A stretch of DNA of 64,000 bases from Poa pratensis (lineage: Eukaryota; Streptophyta; Magnoliopsida; Poales; Poaceae). This document shows, piece after piece, positions 33,413-43,182 of the stretch (position 1 is the stretch's first letter; each line of letters opens with the position of its first letter). The stretch is from positions 18,169,144 through 18,233,143 of the forward strand of contig CAMZMU010000080.1 of the NCBI GenBank assembly GCA_947311845.1, in the 5' to 3' direction. The position numbers and the translations under genes are program-made. The notes under the pieces were generated by a model that searched no databases, was not told the origin of the DNA, and saw nothing but the letters and a program-made list of their open reading frames with translations.

Positions 33413-35007
33413 TGATACGTCTCAAACGTATCTATAATTTTTGATGTTCCATGCTTGTTTTATACCAATTGCTACATGTTTTGCATCTACTTTATATCAC
33501 TTTTATACATTTTTTGGGACTAACCTATTAACAAGATGCCGAAGTGCCAGTTCCTGTTTTCTGCTGTTTTTGTATTCCAGAAAAGCTAGTCTGGAAATAT
33601 TCTCGGAATTGGACGAAACTACACGGGGTCCTATTTTTCCAGAACACACCTGACGGAGCGAAGGAGCAGCAGAGGAGGGCCACCAGGGCCCCACACGCCA
33701 CAGGGCGCGGGCCCCCCTCTGCCGCGCCCTGGGTGGTGTGGGCCCCTCGGGGGTCCGCAGCCGCCGCCCTTTCGCCTACTTATTCCCCCCGACGCGAAAA
33801 CCCTAAGTACCTGAGCAAATATCCACGAAAAGTTCCAGAGACGCCGCCGTCGTCAACCCTAGCTCGGGAGGGTTCAGAACCTCTTCCCGGCACCCTGCCG
33901 GAGAGGGGAATCGTCACCGGAGGCTTCTACATCGCCATGCCTGCCTCCGGAGTGATGCGTGAGTAGTTCATCCTTGGACTACGGGTCCATAGCAGTAGCT
34001 AGATGGTTGTCTCTCCACTTTGTGCCATCATGTTTAGATCTTGTGAGCTGCCCTACATGATCAAGATCATATTATTGTAATGCTACATGTTGTGTTTGCT
34101 GGGATCCGATGAATATTGAATATTATGTCAAGTTGATTATCAATCTATCTTATATGTTATTTAAGATCTTGCATGCTTTCCGTTACTCGTAGATGCTTTG
34201 GCCAAGTAGATGCTTGTAACTCCAAGAGAGAGTATTTATGCTAGATAGTGGGTTCATGTCTCCGTTTAACCTGGGACAGTGACAGAAAGTTCTAAGGTTG
34301 TGGATGTGCTGTTGCCACTAGGGATAACCTAACGATGCTATGTCCACGGGCATATGTGTTTGTTTACATTACGCACTTTACTTAATGCAATTATCCGTTG
34401 CTTGCAACTTAATACCAACGGGGGACTCGGATGACAACCCGGCGGTGGATTATTAGTCATAGATGCTGTTGGATAACGATCTATGTATTATGTCGTAATG
34501 CCCAATTAAATATCATAGTAGTCAACATGTCATGTATATGCATTGTCATGCGCTCACTATTCGTCAATTGCCCAGCTGTAATTTGTTCACCCAACATGTT
34601 AGTTATCTTTTATGGAGAGACACCACTAGTGAACTGTGGACCCCGGTCCATTCTTTTACACTGATTAAACAACCACAAACTGCAAACTGTTCCTTTTTCA
34701 TTCTCTGCAATTTAATACTCATTTTCCACACCATACGTTTAATCCTTTGTTTTCAGCAAGCCAGTGAGATTGACAACCTCACTGTTTCGTTGGGGCAAAG
34801 TAGTTTGATTGTGTTGTGTGCAGATTCCACGTCAACAGTCCAGACTCCCTGCGACAGCTATTTTTCTGGCGCCGTTGACAACCTTCTGAAGAGTTGCTGC
34901 TCCTACTGGTTCGATAACCTTGGTTTCTTTCTGAGGGAAAACTTGCTGCTGACTACATCATACCTTCCTCTTGGGGTCTCCCAACGAACGTGTGTTTCAC
35001 GTCATCA
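33413..35007 (+). repeat. Element B right (3') LTR
   Basis: 1595 bp. It includes a 26-bp imperfect GC hairpin (33685-33710 with 33722-33747, 22 pairs) ahead of the presumed core promoter. Confidence 0.93.
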
Positions 35008-35012
35008 ACATT

Positions 35013-35170
35013 TTAGACAATGGTGAACTAGATAAAACCTTTCCTCTTTTCTTAGGAGCAACAGCAGAAGCAACATTAGGTGAAAAGTTTGGCCTACTTG
35101 GCAAATCCGTAGCTCCGCGAGTAGTTGAAGGCCTCAATTCCTTCAGAGTAGTCTTTTCCTTTCCCATGGT
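35013..35170 (-). pseudogene. N-terminal part of element A gag, severed by element B
   Basis: On the minus strand the ATG at 35170 opens about 50 residues (MGKEKTTLKELRPST..., basic then hydrophobic) that run without a stop to the ACATT target duplication and match the frame of the gag ORF at 15853. It is the natural 5' end of A's gag, now separated by 19 kb. It lies about 60 bases after the primer site. Confidence 0.7.
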
Positions 35171-35230
35171 TAGGAACAAGCAAAAGCAGCAAATAGATGA
35201 TAACAAGTTGTCTTACCAATAAAGCTAGGC

Positions 35231-35248
35231 TCCCCGGCAACGGCGCCA
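35231..35248 (-). other. Element A primer-binding site
   Basis: Complement of TCCCCGGCAACGGCGCCA, the tRNA-Asp-type site, 10 bases from the 5' LTR. It shows that A reads on the minus strand. Confidence 0.9.
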
Positions 35249-35258
35249 GAAAACGTCT

Positions 35259-36610
35259 TGATACCCACAAGTATAGGGGATCGCTGAAGTCTTCGTTGGG
35301 AAGTATTACCCAAATTTATAGTTCGACTCGATGGGAACACAAGAATATCAATAAGACCTTGGCAATTGAGGCGTCACTCTCAACCACACCTGTATATCAA
35401 TAACTTGCAGCAGTAATAGTGATGGCAGTAGTATGATTCAAGCAGAACAGTAGCAATGAACAAGTGTTTCCCAGTTTTCACCGGAAAAAGTGAAAGTGTA
35501 ACTCAGAGATTCAGAACGTAGGCATGAGGTGATAGCGGGTGTTGCAAGAATGAGATTGATCATATAATAAGAAACAAATAACCATGGACCTATCTCTAGC
35601 TCAGATATATGTAGGTATGTGTTCCATAATTAGTTGTGCGTACTAACCAAGAGAATTTGCACAACATCTATTGTCCAACCTGCCCATTTCACCGGGTCAA
35701 CTTGGAACTACAGGTAATTAAGGTCTACCCTTTCGAATAGACCGAAACAATGCATTAACACTTCATGAACACATAGAATCCTCAAACTAAAACATCTCCC
35801 CCTTTTTTCCCTATATGTCACGTTTAGGGTTCGCAGGTTCAACATAATAGCAGGTGATACACTTTGCAGATAAATACCAAACTCAAATATATGATGGGGC
35901 AATATAAGTTCATTACTGAAATCATGCCACTCGGGCCCTAGTAGCAAGCATTAAACATAGCAAGAGTGCATCAACACAATACAAAAGTATCCTCAAGATA
36001 AAACATTAAAATCCCGAACAACGGGTAGCATTACATGATCAATCTCATCCAATCCCCATCCACCTCACATGCCTACAGCGAACTACTCACACATGGTGAT
36101 GGAGAGGGAGCTCATGGTCGATGGAGATGAAGGCGGTGAAGATGGCGGTGAAGACGGTCTCCGGATCCCTCCACCGGAGGAGAAATCCTGGATCAATCTG
36201 TCCCCGAAACGAAGATCGTGATGGTGGCGGCGGTGTGTTTCGCGAAAGCTCCTCTCCTCCTAGGGCAAGCACTTTTTCGTATATATGAGGGGGTACGTCG
36301 AAGACCGAAGGCGAGGCGGCGCCTGAGGCCCATTTGGGCTGGGCCCACGCAGCCAGGTACAGGGGCCGCGTGGGACCCACCCATTTGGCCCTCGAGCGCT
36401 TCCTCGTGTCCATCTTTTGTCCATTGTCCTTCTTTTCCATAAAAATTGGCGTGGTAATTTTCCCCGATTTTATTTCCTGCAGAAATAGCCAGAAAAGAGA
36501 CTTTGCTAAAAACAGCGTCAGATTCAGCAGTTTTATTCAAATATGGGAAGATTCCGGGACAAATCATGAAGCAAAGTGCTTGGAAAAGTAGATGCATTTT
36601 GGATGCATCA
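35259..36610 (-). repeat. Element A right LTR (5' LTR)
   Basis: 1352 bp, partner of 8457-9808. Its GC palindrome has one arm base changed (CCCACGCAGCC). Confidence 0.92.
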
Positions 36611-36615
36611 TTACT

Positions 36616-37489
36616 CATAGACAAGCTCATGAATCATGCAACTATATGTATCATTAAAAATCAACTCAAACATCCCTTTTCCCAATCTTATAAAGCATCC
36701 AACATATTTCAACCCATATTTCCAGTAGCTCTCCCATATATAAATGATAGTGTGGTGGTCTCTCAAAACGAATCAAACCAAAACAAAACAAAAGACGCTC
36801 CAAGTTTATGCGATAAAGTGTTTCGATCGAAAAACAGAAGTTGGACGTGTGCAAACCGAGAGTGTGTAGGTCCAGTGGGGTTGTCTTCACATCCCCAAGC
36901 TTATGGTCTTCACCATCCTTGGATAGCTCTTGGTGCATCTCCTCCAATCCCTGTGAAAAAACTTCAAAACACCGTTTCTCCCATTTCTTTTCTGTGGGGT
37001 GCATTAATAGTGATAAACAGATATGTTTCTTGCTGCATATAATACTTGAACAAAAATTCATATGAGATGTCCAGAAAGTGTATAATGTTGTATGCCTACT
37101 CATAAACTCAATTGGATAAAAAAGATTCAACTTAAAAGCTCAAAGCATGCATCAAACAAAATGGGACAGAATCTGTCCAGAAAAACAGCAGCAGCAAAAC
37201 GTATTTTTCTACCCTACCAAACTTTCTCGAAAAATTCCGAAAAAATTCATACATTCAGAGGATGAAAATTTGCAACTACAGTTCAAATATGAGCTCATTC
37301 GGAGTTACGGAATAAGAATTAAAAATCATACCGTGCACTGATTCGTGCAGTCATAAAATCTCCGAACGCTATAAGCAACTTTTCAAGACCAAAATGGGTA
37401 AAACTTGGCACTTTATTAAAAATTCCAGAACCTAAACTAGACACAAAGTCTCTTGTTACAGCAAGAGGACACAAAGAAAATCACACACA
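36616..37489 (-). other. Element D interior between ORF and the A insertion
   Basis: AT-rich with no credible ORF on the minus strand. It contains a PPT 13-mer at 36890-36902. Confidence 0.55.
36890..36902 (-). other. Internal PPT copy in element D (1)
   Basis: AAGCTTGGGGATG on the minus strand, identical to the 3' PPT of D. Confidence 0.7.
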
Positions 37490-37540
37490 AAAATAACCGG
37501 GTTGCCTCCCGCAAAGCGCTTTCTTTATAGCCATATAGCT
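37490..37540 (-). other. Conserved post-ORF motif, element D
   Basis: TAAAGAAA, GCGCTT, GGGAGGCAACCC and a T-rich run on the minus strand, as after B's ORF. Confidence 0.65.
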
Positions 37541-37574
37541 ATGCTTCTTACTTTTTGTTTATTGAAGATGAAGC

Positions 37575-39107
37575 TCATGAGGGAGCTTGAGCTTTGATGT
37601 TCCCCTCTTTCTTGGGAAGTGTTCCATGCATAATACCAGGGTCCCATGTTGCTCTCAAACCGATCAAAATAATAGTCAAGTTGAAACCTGGTTGAGAGAA
37701 AAATAGAACACAAAAGTAATAACAACGAAGTCTAACTTTCTTTCTATGCATTGGCATTTTGTATATGAATGAAGTTTTCCAATGCATATTAACAAAAGTT
37801 ACTTGCAGCCCATAATTATTAGTAGCATAAAGAGGGTTCTTATCACCTCCTCTTTCATAATAGTTGCAAGTAGTAAAAGTGTATTCAACCATATAACCAA
37901 TAGAATCTTCCAACTTAGATAATTTGGGAACATAATGAGGATCATTAAATTTATTTTGGAGTTTATTAGCATGCTTCCCTCTTTCAAAATAGTTGTTAAG
38001 ATCAATATCAAGTTTAATATCATGGTTGCAACAAAGATTTGAAACTAAAGATAATTGCAAACCACATAAGTATTTCTCAACATAAGCAAATTTCTCCTTT
38101 ATGGTGTAAGTAGGAGAGTTCAAGAACAAAGTAGGGCTCTCATGAGTAAGAGCACTATCACAAACAGTAAGTATGTCATTTTTATCCTCGCATAAATTAG
38201 TAACAACTAAACATGGAGGATTATCAATAAGCATAGGACCATCATCTAAAGCATTATCATATAGCATATTTAAGCAACACTCCTCATTATTATCCATAAC
38301 TTCACTAGTAGCATTATTAAAAAGTGAAGGAGTATTATTAGTTTCATCATAATAGCATGGGTTATCATATAGGACCATAGCATTTTCATTTTCACACTCA
38401 TCATAACATGGATTCTCATAAATAACAAAAGATTTTTGAGTTTGAGTATTACTATCGTTTGTTGATGGTGAAGTTGGGAGATCCAACTCTTCATTCTCTA
38501 GTTGTTCATCATTTCCATCATCCTCTTGAGATTGCATGGGCATCCCCAAGCTTAGGTTTTTATCCACTTCTTCACATTCTTCCTCTTCCAAGCTTATGTT
38601 TTCATCATCTTCTTCCTGCAAAACATCAGTACTTTCTTGGGGAACCTTTCCCTTCTCATAATAATCAATAGCATAAATATTTTGAGAGAACTGGGCTATG
38701 CAATATTCAAGAATAGAAGTGACCTTTCGTTCAAATCTCTTAACTCTAGGGCAAGTTTTATTTTCATTAGCAAAGGTGTACAATTCATTAGATGCATAAT
38801 AAGTAACAAATTCCTCTACTTGTTCCATCTCTAAATGAGTGTAATCATTAGTATTGTAAGATGCTATGACATGTTCTTCATGGAACTTACATTGAAATCC
38901 AAAGTGTCTTTTTCTCTGTTTAAAGCAACAGGTTGTATTATTATCGAATAAAAGCCACTCTCCAGCAATATAATTTAAACTTTCCATGAAATCTTTTAGT
39001 CTTTTCCGTTCACTTGACTCTCTAAATTCCTCATCAATTTTAGAAGCTTTCATATATTCATAGTAAAGATTCATTATCTCAGGAACAGTTTTTTTGGTAT
39101 TTTCCAT
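37575..39107 (-). CDS. Element D ORF, 510 residues, unknown function
   Basis: The only long ORF of D, starting about 110 bases after the primer site, where gag normally lies. It is not recognisable as Gag: no FYNGL or capsid helix pattern, no zinc knuckle, no protease. Residues 1-150 are mixed and rather basic (KQRKRHFGFQCKFHEEHVIAS). Residues 160-215 are strongly acidic. Residues 229-300 contain a degenerate repeat around (L/I)Y(E/D)NPCY (229, 246) with later forms LYDNALDD (282) and LIDNPPC (293). Residues 330-440 are richer in Tyr, Cys and Asn. Intact length suggests selection or recent copying. Some cysteines could bind metal, but no known spacing is present. I do not assign a function. 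Confidence 0.75.
   Translation of the reverse strand: MENTKKTVPEIMNLYYEYMKASKIDEEFRESSERKRLKDFMESLNYIAGEWLLFDNNTTCCFKQRKRHFGFQCKFHEEHVIASYNTNDYTHLEMEQVEEFVTYYASNELYTFANENKTCPRVKRFERKVTSILEYCIAQFSQNIYAIDYYEKGKVPQESTDVLQEEDDENISLEEEECEEVDKNLSLGMPMQSQEDDGNDEQLENEELDLPTSPSTNDSNTQTQKSFVIYENPCYDECENENAMVLYDNPCYYDETNNTPSLFNNATSEVMDNNEECCLNMLYDNALDDGPMLIDNPPCLVVTNLCEDKNDILTVCDSALTHESPTLFLNSPTYTIKEKFAYVEKYLCGLQLSLVSNLCCNHDIKLDIDLNNYFERGKHANKLQNKFNDPHYVPKLSKLEDSIGYMVEYTFTTCNYYERGGDKNPLYATNNYGLQVTFVNMHWKTSFIYKMPMHRKKVRLRCYYFCVLFFSQPGFNLTIILIGLRATWDPGIMHGTLPKKEGNIKAQAPS
38541..38553 (-). other. Internal PPT copy in element D (2), inside the ORF
   Basis: AAGCTTGGGGATG on the minus strand, encoding part of LSLGMP in the 510-residue ORF. 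Confidence 0.7.
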
Positions 39108-39215
39108 TTTCTAATTTTTTTGTTTTTGATATATGGATGTATGCAAAACTAAACTAAATGCAAAACTGAAAATAAATATCTAGTGCAAACAAGAATAAAA
39201 ACTTAAGCGCTACAC

Positions 39216-39233
39216 TCCCCGGCAACGGCGCCA
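39216..39233 (-). other. Element D primer-binding site
   Basis: Complement of TCCCCGGCAACGGCGCCA, tRNA-Asp type, 11 bases from the 5' LTR. Confidence 0.9.
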
Positions 39234-39244
39234 GAAAACTGTCT

Positions 39245-40782
39245 TGATGACTCCCAAGTGCAAGAGATCGTTGAAGTCTTCGCTGTGTAAGTATTAGTAT
39301 CGATCCCACGAGGAGTAGAAGGTATAAGTATTTATCCTCTCAAATAAGAGTGTCACTTCTCTTATTATCTATGCATTAGACAAACTAAAATGATGCAAGT
39401 GTTTTTGGGTTTTTTGGTGCAGAGAATGCAAAGCTGAAAATAAAATATGATGAGTGAAAGCTCTCAAAGAAAGAGAAAGCCCAATCCCCTATGCAGCAAG
39501 AGGACAAGCTTGAGTGGTGTTTCTTATGCGTGGAAAACGTTCCCAAGGGCTACATGGATTTCATGGCAAAAATATTTCTAGAACAACAAGGTAAACATTT
39601 TGTCAAGTTTTAATCTTCTTTGGACGGAGCCATAATTAGGTGTAGCTAAATAAATAAACTAAACCCCTTATGATGGATCATGTGGCCAAGTAAATGACTG
39701 CACAAGAGTTATTAAGACAAAAAGTCCCACCATAGCATTACACTCTAAGGTCCCCGATATAAATCCCCTCCTAATGTAACTTCATGACTCGGTCAAGGGT
39801 TTACGTGTCCTCCCAAGTCTCCCTCAATCCATTACACTAGTGTGAAACACCTTCATGCATTACTCAATGTATGGTGCACTTCATACATTGTACATCAAGA
39901 CAATCATAAAAGATAAAAACTTGACCAAATACTCAATACATGTTAAGTAGAAATCATTGACAATCCATCCTATGCCCCTAGGAACATGAGAGAACTACTC
40001 ACAACGCGAAGACATGGTATGATTCAATGGTATAAGTGATACAACACAATCTGAAAATATAATCTCCCCACTAAACAATGACAAGTAACAATTCACAAAC
40101 ATGTAGAATAGTACTTAGACAATAGCTAGGGTTCGAACAATCTCAAACTATGAGGGGGATGAAGTGGATCACGAAGATGGTGATGGAGATGGTGCTGGTC
40201 TTCACGGTGGTGATGATGGAGACTTTCGGAGGGGGGATGGAGGAGCCTTCCGGAGGTGATTCCGGCGGTGTTTCCCTCCTCCGATCTTCTCCGGCGGCAG
40301 CCTTCTGTCTCCTGTTTCTTGGTTTTGTGTTTCTCCGCCGCCTCCTCGCGAAACTCCTCGGGGGACTATTTTTATAGACGTTTATAGGTCAAGACGGAGT
40401 CGGTGGAAGAAAGATCGACGGCAACGGAGCTCCGAGGGGAAAATAGGTGGGCCCACGCGGCCTAGGGTTTTGGCCGCGTGGGGCCCTCTATTTCCCAGCT
40501 GGTTGGGCTTCTGGTCTTCATTTTCAGCCCATTGCGTTCGTCTCGAAAATTATGAACCGTGCTCTCTGACCTTGCCCTTTTTGGAGTCCCGAAGCTCCCG
40601 GAAAGTCTGAAACACTAAAAAAGACGTTTTCTGGAAAACAGGGTTAATTCCAAATAAATAGGGAACTTGTGAATTATTCCCAAAATCATTATAAATCATT
40701 GATATAACCCTTATATGATGCAAATATGATTGGAATATGAATAAAATAATGCAAAGTTCATGTATGCATTTTACATGCATCA
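39245..40782 (-). repeat. Element D right LTR (5' LTR)
   Basis: 1538 bp, partner of 5475-7014, with the same GC palindrome (about 40449-40485) and TATA box. Confidence 0.93.
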
Positions 40783-40934
40783 GTCACCCATCCTCACGCT
40801 GCTCCACCCCCAGCACGCTTAACTTTTGAGTTTCTTTCCAATTTGCTTCCAAGATTGCACTGAGAACATCCTGATAATACTATGGTATCAATCTTATTAT
40901 CCTCTAGACTTTGATGTCACATGATATTATTTTT

Positions 40935-41990
40935 TGAATTCCAAACCTATATTAACATAAATATTAATTTTACATTATTATTGTCATTTTCAATTTAATA
41001 TGGAAATATTCATATCTTTAAACCGGTAAATCGAAATTCGACAAATAATATGTATAAATCGATCATAAAAATGATAGGAATCTAAATATTGTGTCCATAT
41101 CACCTTTCGCATAAATATTAATGATTAAGTAATAATAATTATTAATTCATTTTTTTGTTATTTGTAAAGAAAAATCATATTATTTTTTTTGAATTCCAAA
41201 CCTATGTTAACATAAACATTAATGATTAAGTACTAATAGTTTTGAATTCAAATAACAAAAAAATTAATTATACATTATTATTGTCATTTTCAATTTAATA
41301 TGGAAATATTCATATCGTTAAACCGGTAATTCGAAATTCGACAAATAATATGTATAAATCGATCAGAAAAATGATAGGAATCGAAATATTGTGTCCATAT
41401 CATCTTTTGCATAAATATTAATGATTAAGTAATAATAATTATTAATTCATTTTTTTGTTATTTGTAGAGAAAAATCATATTATTTTTTGAATTCCAAACC
41501 TATGTTAACATAAACATTAGTGATTAAGTACTAATAGTTTTGAATTCAAATAACAAAAAAATTAATTATACATTATTATTGTCATTTTCAATTTAATATG
41601 GAAATATTCATATCTTTAAACCGGTAAATCGAAATTCGACAAATAATATGTATAAATCGATCAGAAAAATGATAGGAATCTAAATATTGTGTCCATATCA
41701 TCTTTTGCATAAATATTAATGATTAAGTAATAATAATTATTAATTCATTTTTTTTGTTATTTATAGAGAAAAATCATATTATTTTTTTGAATTCCAAACC
41801 TATTGTTAACATAAACAATAATGATTAAGTACTAATAGTTTTGAATTCAAAAAAAAATTATACATTATTATTGTCATTTTCAATTTAATATGTAAATATT
41901 CATATCTTTAAACCGATAAATCGAAATTCGACAAATAATATGTATAAATCGATCAGAAAAATGATAGGAATCCAAATATTTTGGTCATTA
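40935..41990. repeat. AT-rich ~300-bp tandem array in CACTA element
   Basis: Four units start at GAATTCCAAACCTAT (40935, 41191, 41489, 41789). Periods are 256, 298 and 300 bp, the first unit lacking about 45 bp. Each holds GTCATTTTCAATTTAATATG and AAATCGAAATTCGACAAATA. The last unit runs into the 3' end of the exonuclease ORF. Confidence 0.88.
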
Positions 41991-42790
41991 GTTTTAGGTA
42001 ACCGAATGGACCGAATTGACCGAATACATGAGAACACACAACGGGAGCACACACACATCACTATATAGCACTCATCAACGACATTAAGACGATCGTCAAT
42101 GGTATTATAGCCACGTAGACTATCCCACTTCCGTGCAATCTCGAAGCCGAGGCGAGCGTCCAGAGCGGCATACAAGACTTGATCATAGCTCAATGGAACG
42201 TTGCCCCATCCGAAAATTCGGAGGTCTTCTAAGTCGTCGTCGTCCTTGCCCTTCTTCTCGTCCTTCTTCTTGTTGTTCTTCTTCTTCTCAAGTTTTGTCC
42301 CAATGATAGCATTGGAGAGAGCATAGAGACTCGGAGTAGGATTGTCGGTTGGGTTCCGGCTATCCCTCTGGAGGTCGACCGCGGATGGAATAACAATTCC
42401 GTAGTAGCGCAGCATCCGCACGTCATTGTGGATAGCCACGCCGTAGAATTTGATGGTCTTGTGACCTAAGAAATCCACGAGGAGCTGTGGTACCCTATTA
42501 GCCTTGCAGATCTGGAAGACAAGAGTTTCAGACGCCACCGAGAGTTGAAGGACGGCGGCGCGCTTCCTTTTCTCGGGTGGAAGATCCCTCTGTCGACCCG
42601 GGAGAGGGTCGGTGAACTCGCAGTCGAGTCCAACGCACTTGATCGGTGCGGCGTCGAGGAAGAACTTCTTCACGTCGCGGATCCACCTCTCCACGCGTGA
42701 TGCACGGAGGGTGACCCATACCTTGAAGTGCATATCTTCTTTGATGAAATAGTACAACCGAGACGGAGGTACGCGCGTGAGTGGCTCCAT
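41900..42790 (-). CDS. DEDDy 3'-5' exonuclease-like protein (WRN-type) captured by CACTA
   Basis: 296 codons, single exon. The RNase D/WRN exonuclease fold is recognisable. Exo I is GLDCEFT with Asp56 and Glu58. Exo II is AIHNDVRML with Asp123. Exo III is YAALDARLGFEI with Tyr207 and Asp211. All four metal-binding acids and the Tyr of the DEDDy class are present, so activity on single-stranded nucleic acid ends is plausible. A Lys/Asp-rich low-complexity insert lies at 167-190. The last ~30 residues are encoded by the AT-rich tandem repeat, so the natural C-terminus was probably near residue 230-245. The minus strand upstream has a CT-rich leader and a TATA box. It sits alone between CACTA ends, which suggests a host gene acquired by the transposon. 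Confidence 0.85.
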   Translation of the reverse strand: MEPLTRVPPSRLYYFIKEDMHFKVWVTLRASRVERWIRDVKKFFLDAAPIKCVGLDCEFTDPLPGRQRDLPPEKRKRAAVLQLSVASETLVFQICKANRVPQLLVDFLGHKTIKFYGVAIHNDVRMLRYYGIVIPSAVDLQRDSRNPTDNPTPSLYALSNAIIGTKLEKKKNNKKKDEKKGKDDDDLEDLRIFGWGNVPLSYDQVLYAALDARLGFEIARKWDSLRGYNTIDDRLNVVDECYIVMCVCSRCVFSCIRSIRSIRLPKTNDQNIWIPIIFLIDLYILFVEFRFIGLKI

Positions 42791-42876
42791 TGGAATAGAA
42801 GAGAAGGATTGAGAGAGAGAGTTTTTGCAAGGATTAGAGAGAGATTAGGTGTGCTTAAGGCCATGGATTAGTGTAG

Positions 42877-42885
42877 CTATATAGG
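42877..42885 (-). promoter_or_regulatory. TATA box of the exonuclease ORF
   Basis: CTATATAGC on the minus strand, about 87 bases ahead of the ATG, followed by a CT-rich leader typical of plant 5' UTRs. Confidence 0.6.
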
Positions 42886-42943
42886 GCGGAGAGGGAGGCC
42901 GGCGGACAGAGGGAGGCCGGCGGGCGGCGGAAGTGATTAAATT

Positions 42944-43040
42944 CCGGGCTGATCATCTTCCAAAGCGTAATCAAAACGCCGGTCTGATCATCTTTCAAAG
43001 CGCAATCAAAACGCCAGGCTGATCATCTTCCAAAGCGCAC
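42944..43040. repeat. Three-copy 35-bp tandem repeat upstream of exonuclease ORF
   Basis: CTGATCATCTTCCAAAGCG and its variants recur at 35-bp spacing (42944, 42979, 43014). Confidence 0.8.
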
Positions 43041-43073
43041 CGTCGGTGGGAGATTTATAGGTTTAAAGACAGA

Positions 43074-43182
43074 CCTCTAGTACCGGCTCGTAATACGAGC
43101 CGGTACTAGAGGTGTCTCGCACGTGGTCCTGCCGAGCCAGACACCTCTAGTACCGGTTCGTATTACGAACCGGGACTAGAGG
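43074..43182. repeat. Two long palindromes in CACTA right subterminal region
   Basis: CCTCTAGTACCGGCTCGTA and its exact complement flank a single base (about 43075-43113). A second palindrome with CACCTCTAGTACCGGTTCGTA arms has one mismatch (about 43140-43182). They are the subterminal repeats of this CACTA type. Confidence 0.85.

Larger units (their letters stand above)
15855..35007 (+). mobile_element. Element B: non-autonomous Athila-like (Sabrina/WHAM-type) LTR retrotransposon
   Basis: LTRs start TGATACGTCTCAAACG and end TTCACGTCATCA. The left LTR is split (15855-16440 and 28529-29541, 1599 bp together) and the right is 33413-35007 (1595 bp). The TSD is ACATT (15850-15854, 35008-35012). 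The interior (29542-33412) has three full tRNA-Asp-type primer sites, a reduced gag, an inactive-looking protease and long non-coding sequence. There is no RT or integrase. The LTRs differ at roughly a dozen sites by eye, fewer than A or D. The family name rests on memory of the LTR start and is tentative. Confidence 0.93.
8457..36610 (-). mobile_element. Element A: Athila-clade gypsy LTR retrotransposon lacking RT/integrase
   Basis: Equal-length LTRs of 1352 bp lie at 8457-9808 (3') and 35259-36610 (5'), TGATACCCAC to GGATGCATCA on the plus strand. The TSD is TTACT (8452-8456, 36611-36615). It carries a tRNA-Asp-type primer site at 35231-35248, then gag and a retropepsin-like region on the minus strand, then a third ORF of the ATHILA ORF-1 type. 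Reverse transcriptase, RNase H and integrase are absent between the protease and the third ORF. Element B inserted at the gag codon that begins the long gag ORF. Confidence 0.93.
5475..40782 (-). mobile_element. Element D: non-autonomous Athila-like gypsy LTR retrotransposon
   Basis: The LTRs are 5475-7014 (3') and 39245-40782 (5'), both starting TGATGACTCC and ending GCATCA on the plus strand. GTCAC flanks at 5470-5474 and 40783-40787. The primer site next to the right LTR is complementary on the minus strand, so the element reads leftward. The interior (7015-8456 plus 36616-39244) is about 4.1 kb and holds a single 510-codon ORF. There is no gag homology, protease, RT or integrase. The LTR pair differs at roughly 1-2% of sites by eye, more than the inner elements, which fits its being older. 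Confidence 0.93.

Noticed and set aside
8457..36610. Autonomous status for element A
   Set aside because: Gag and protease are readable, but no RT, RNase H or integrase motif was found in the interior.
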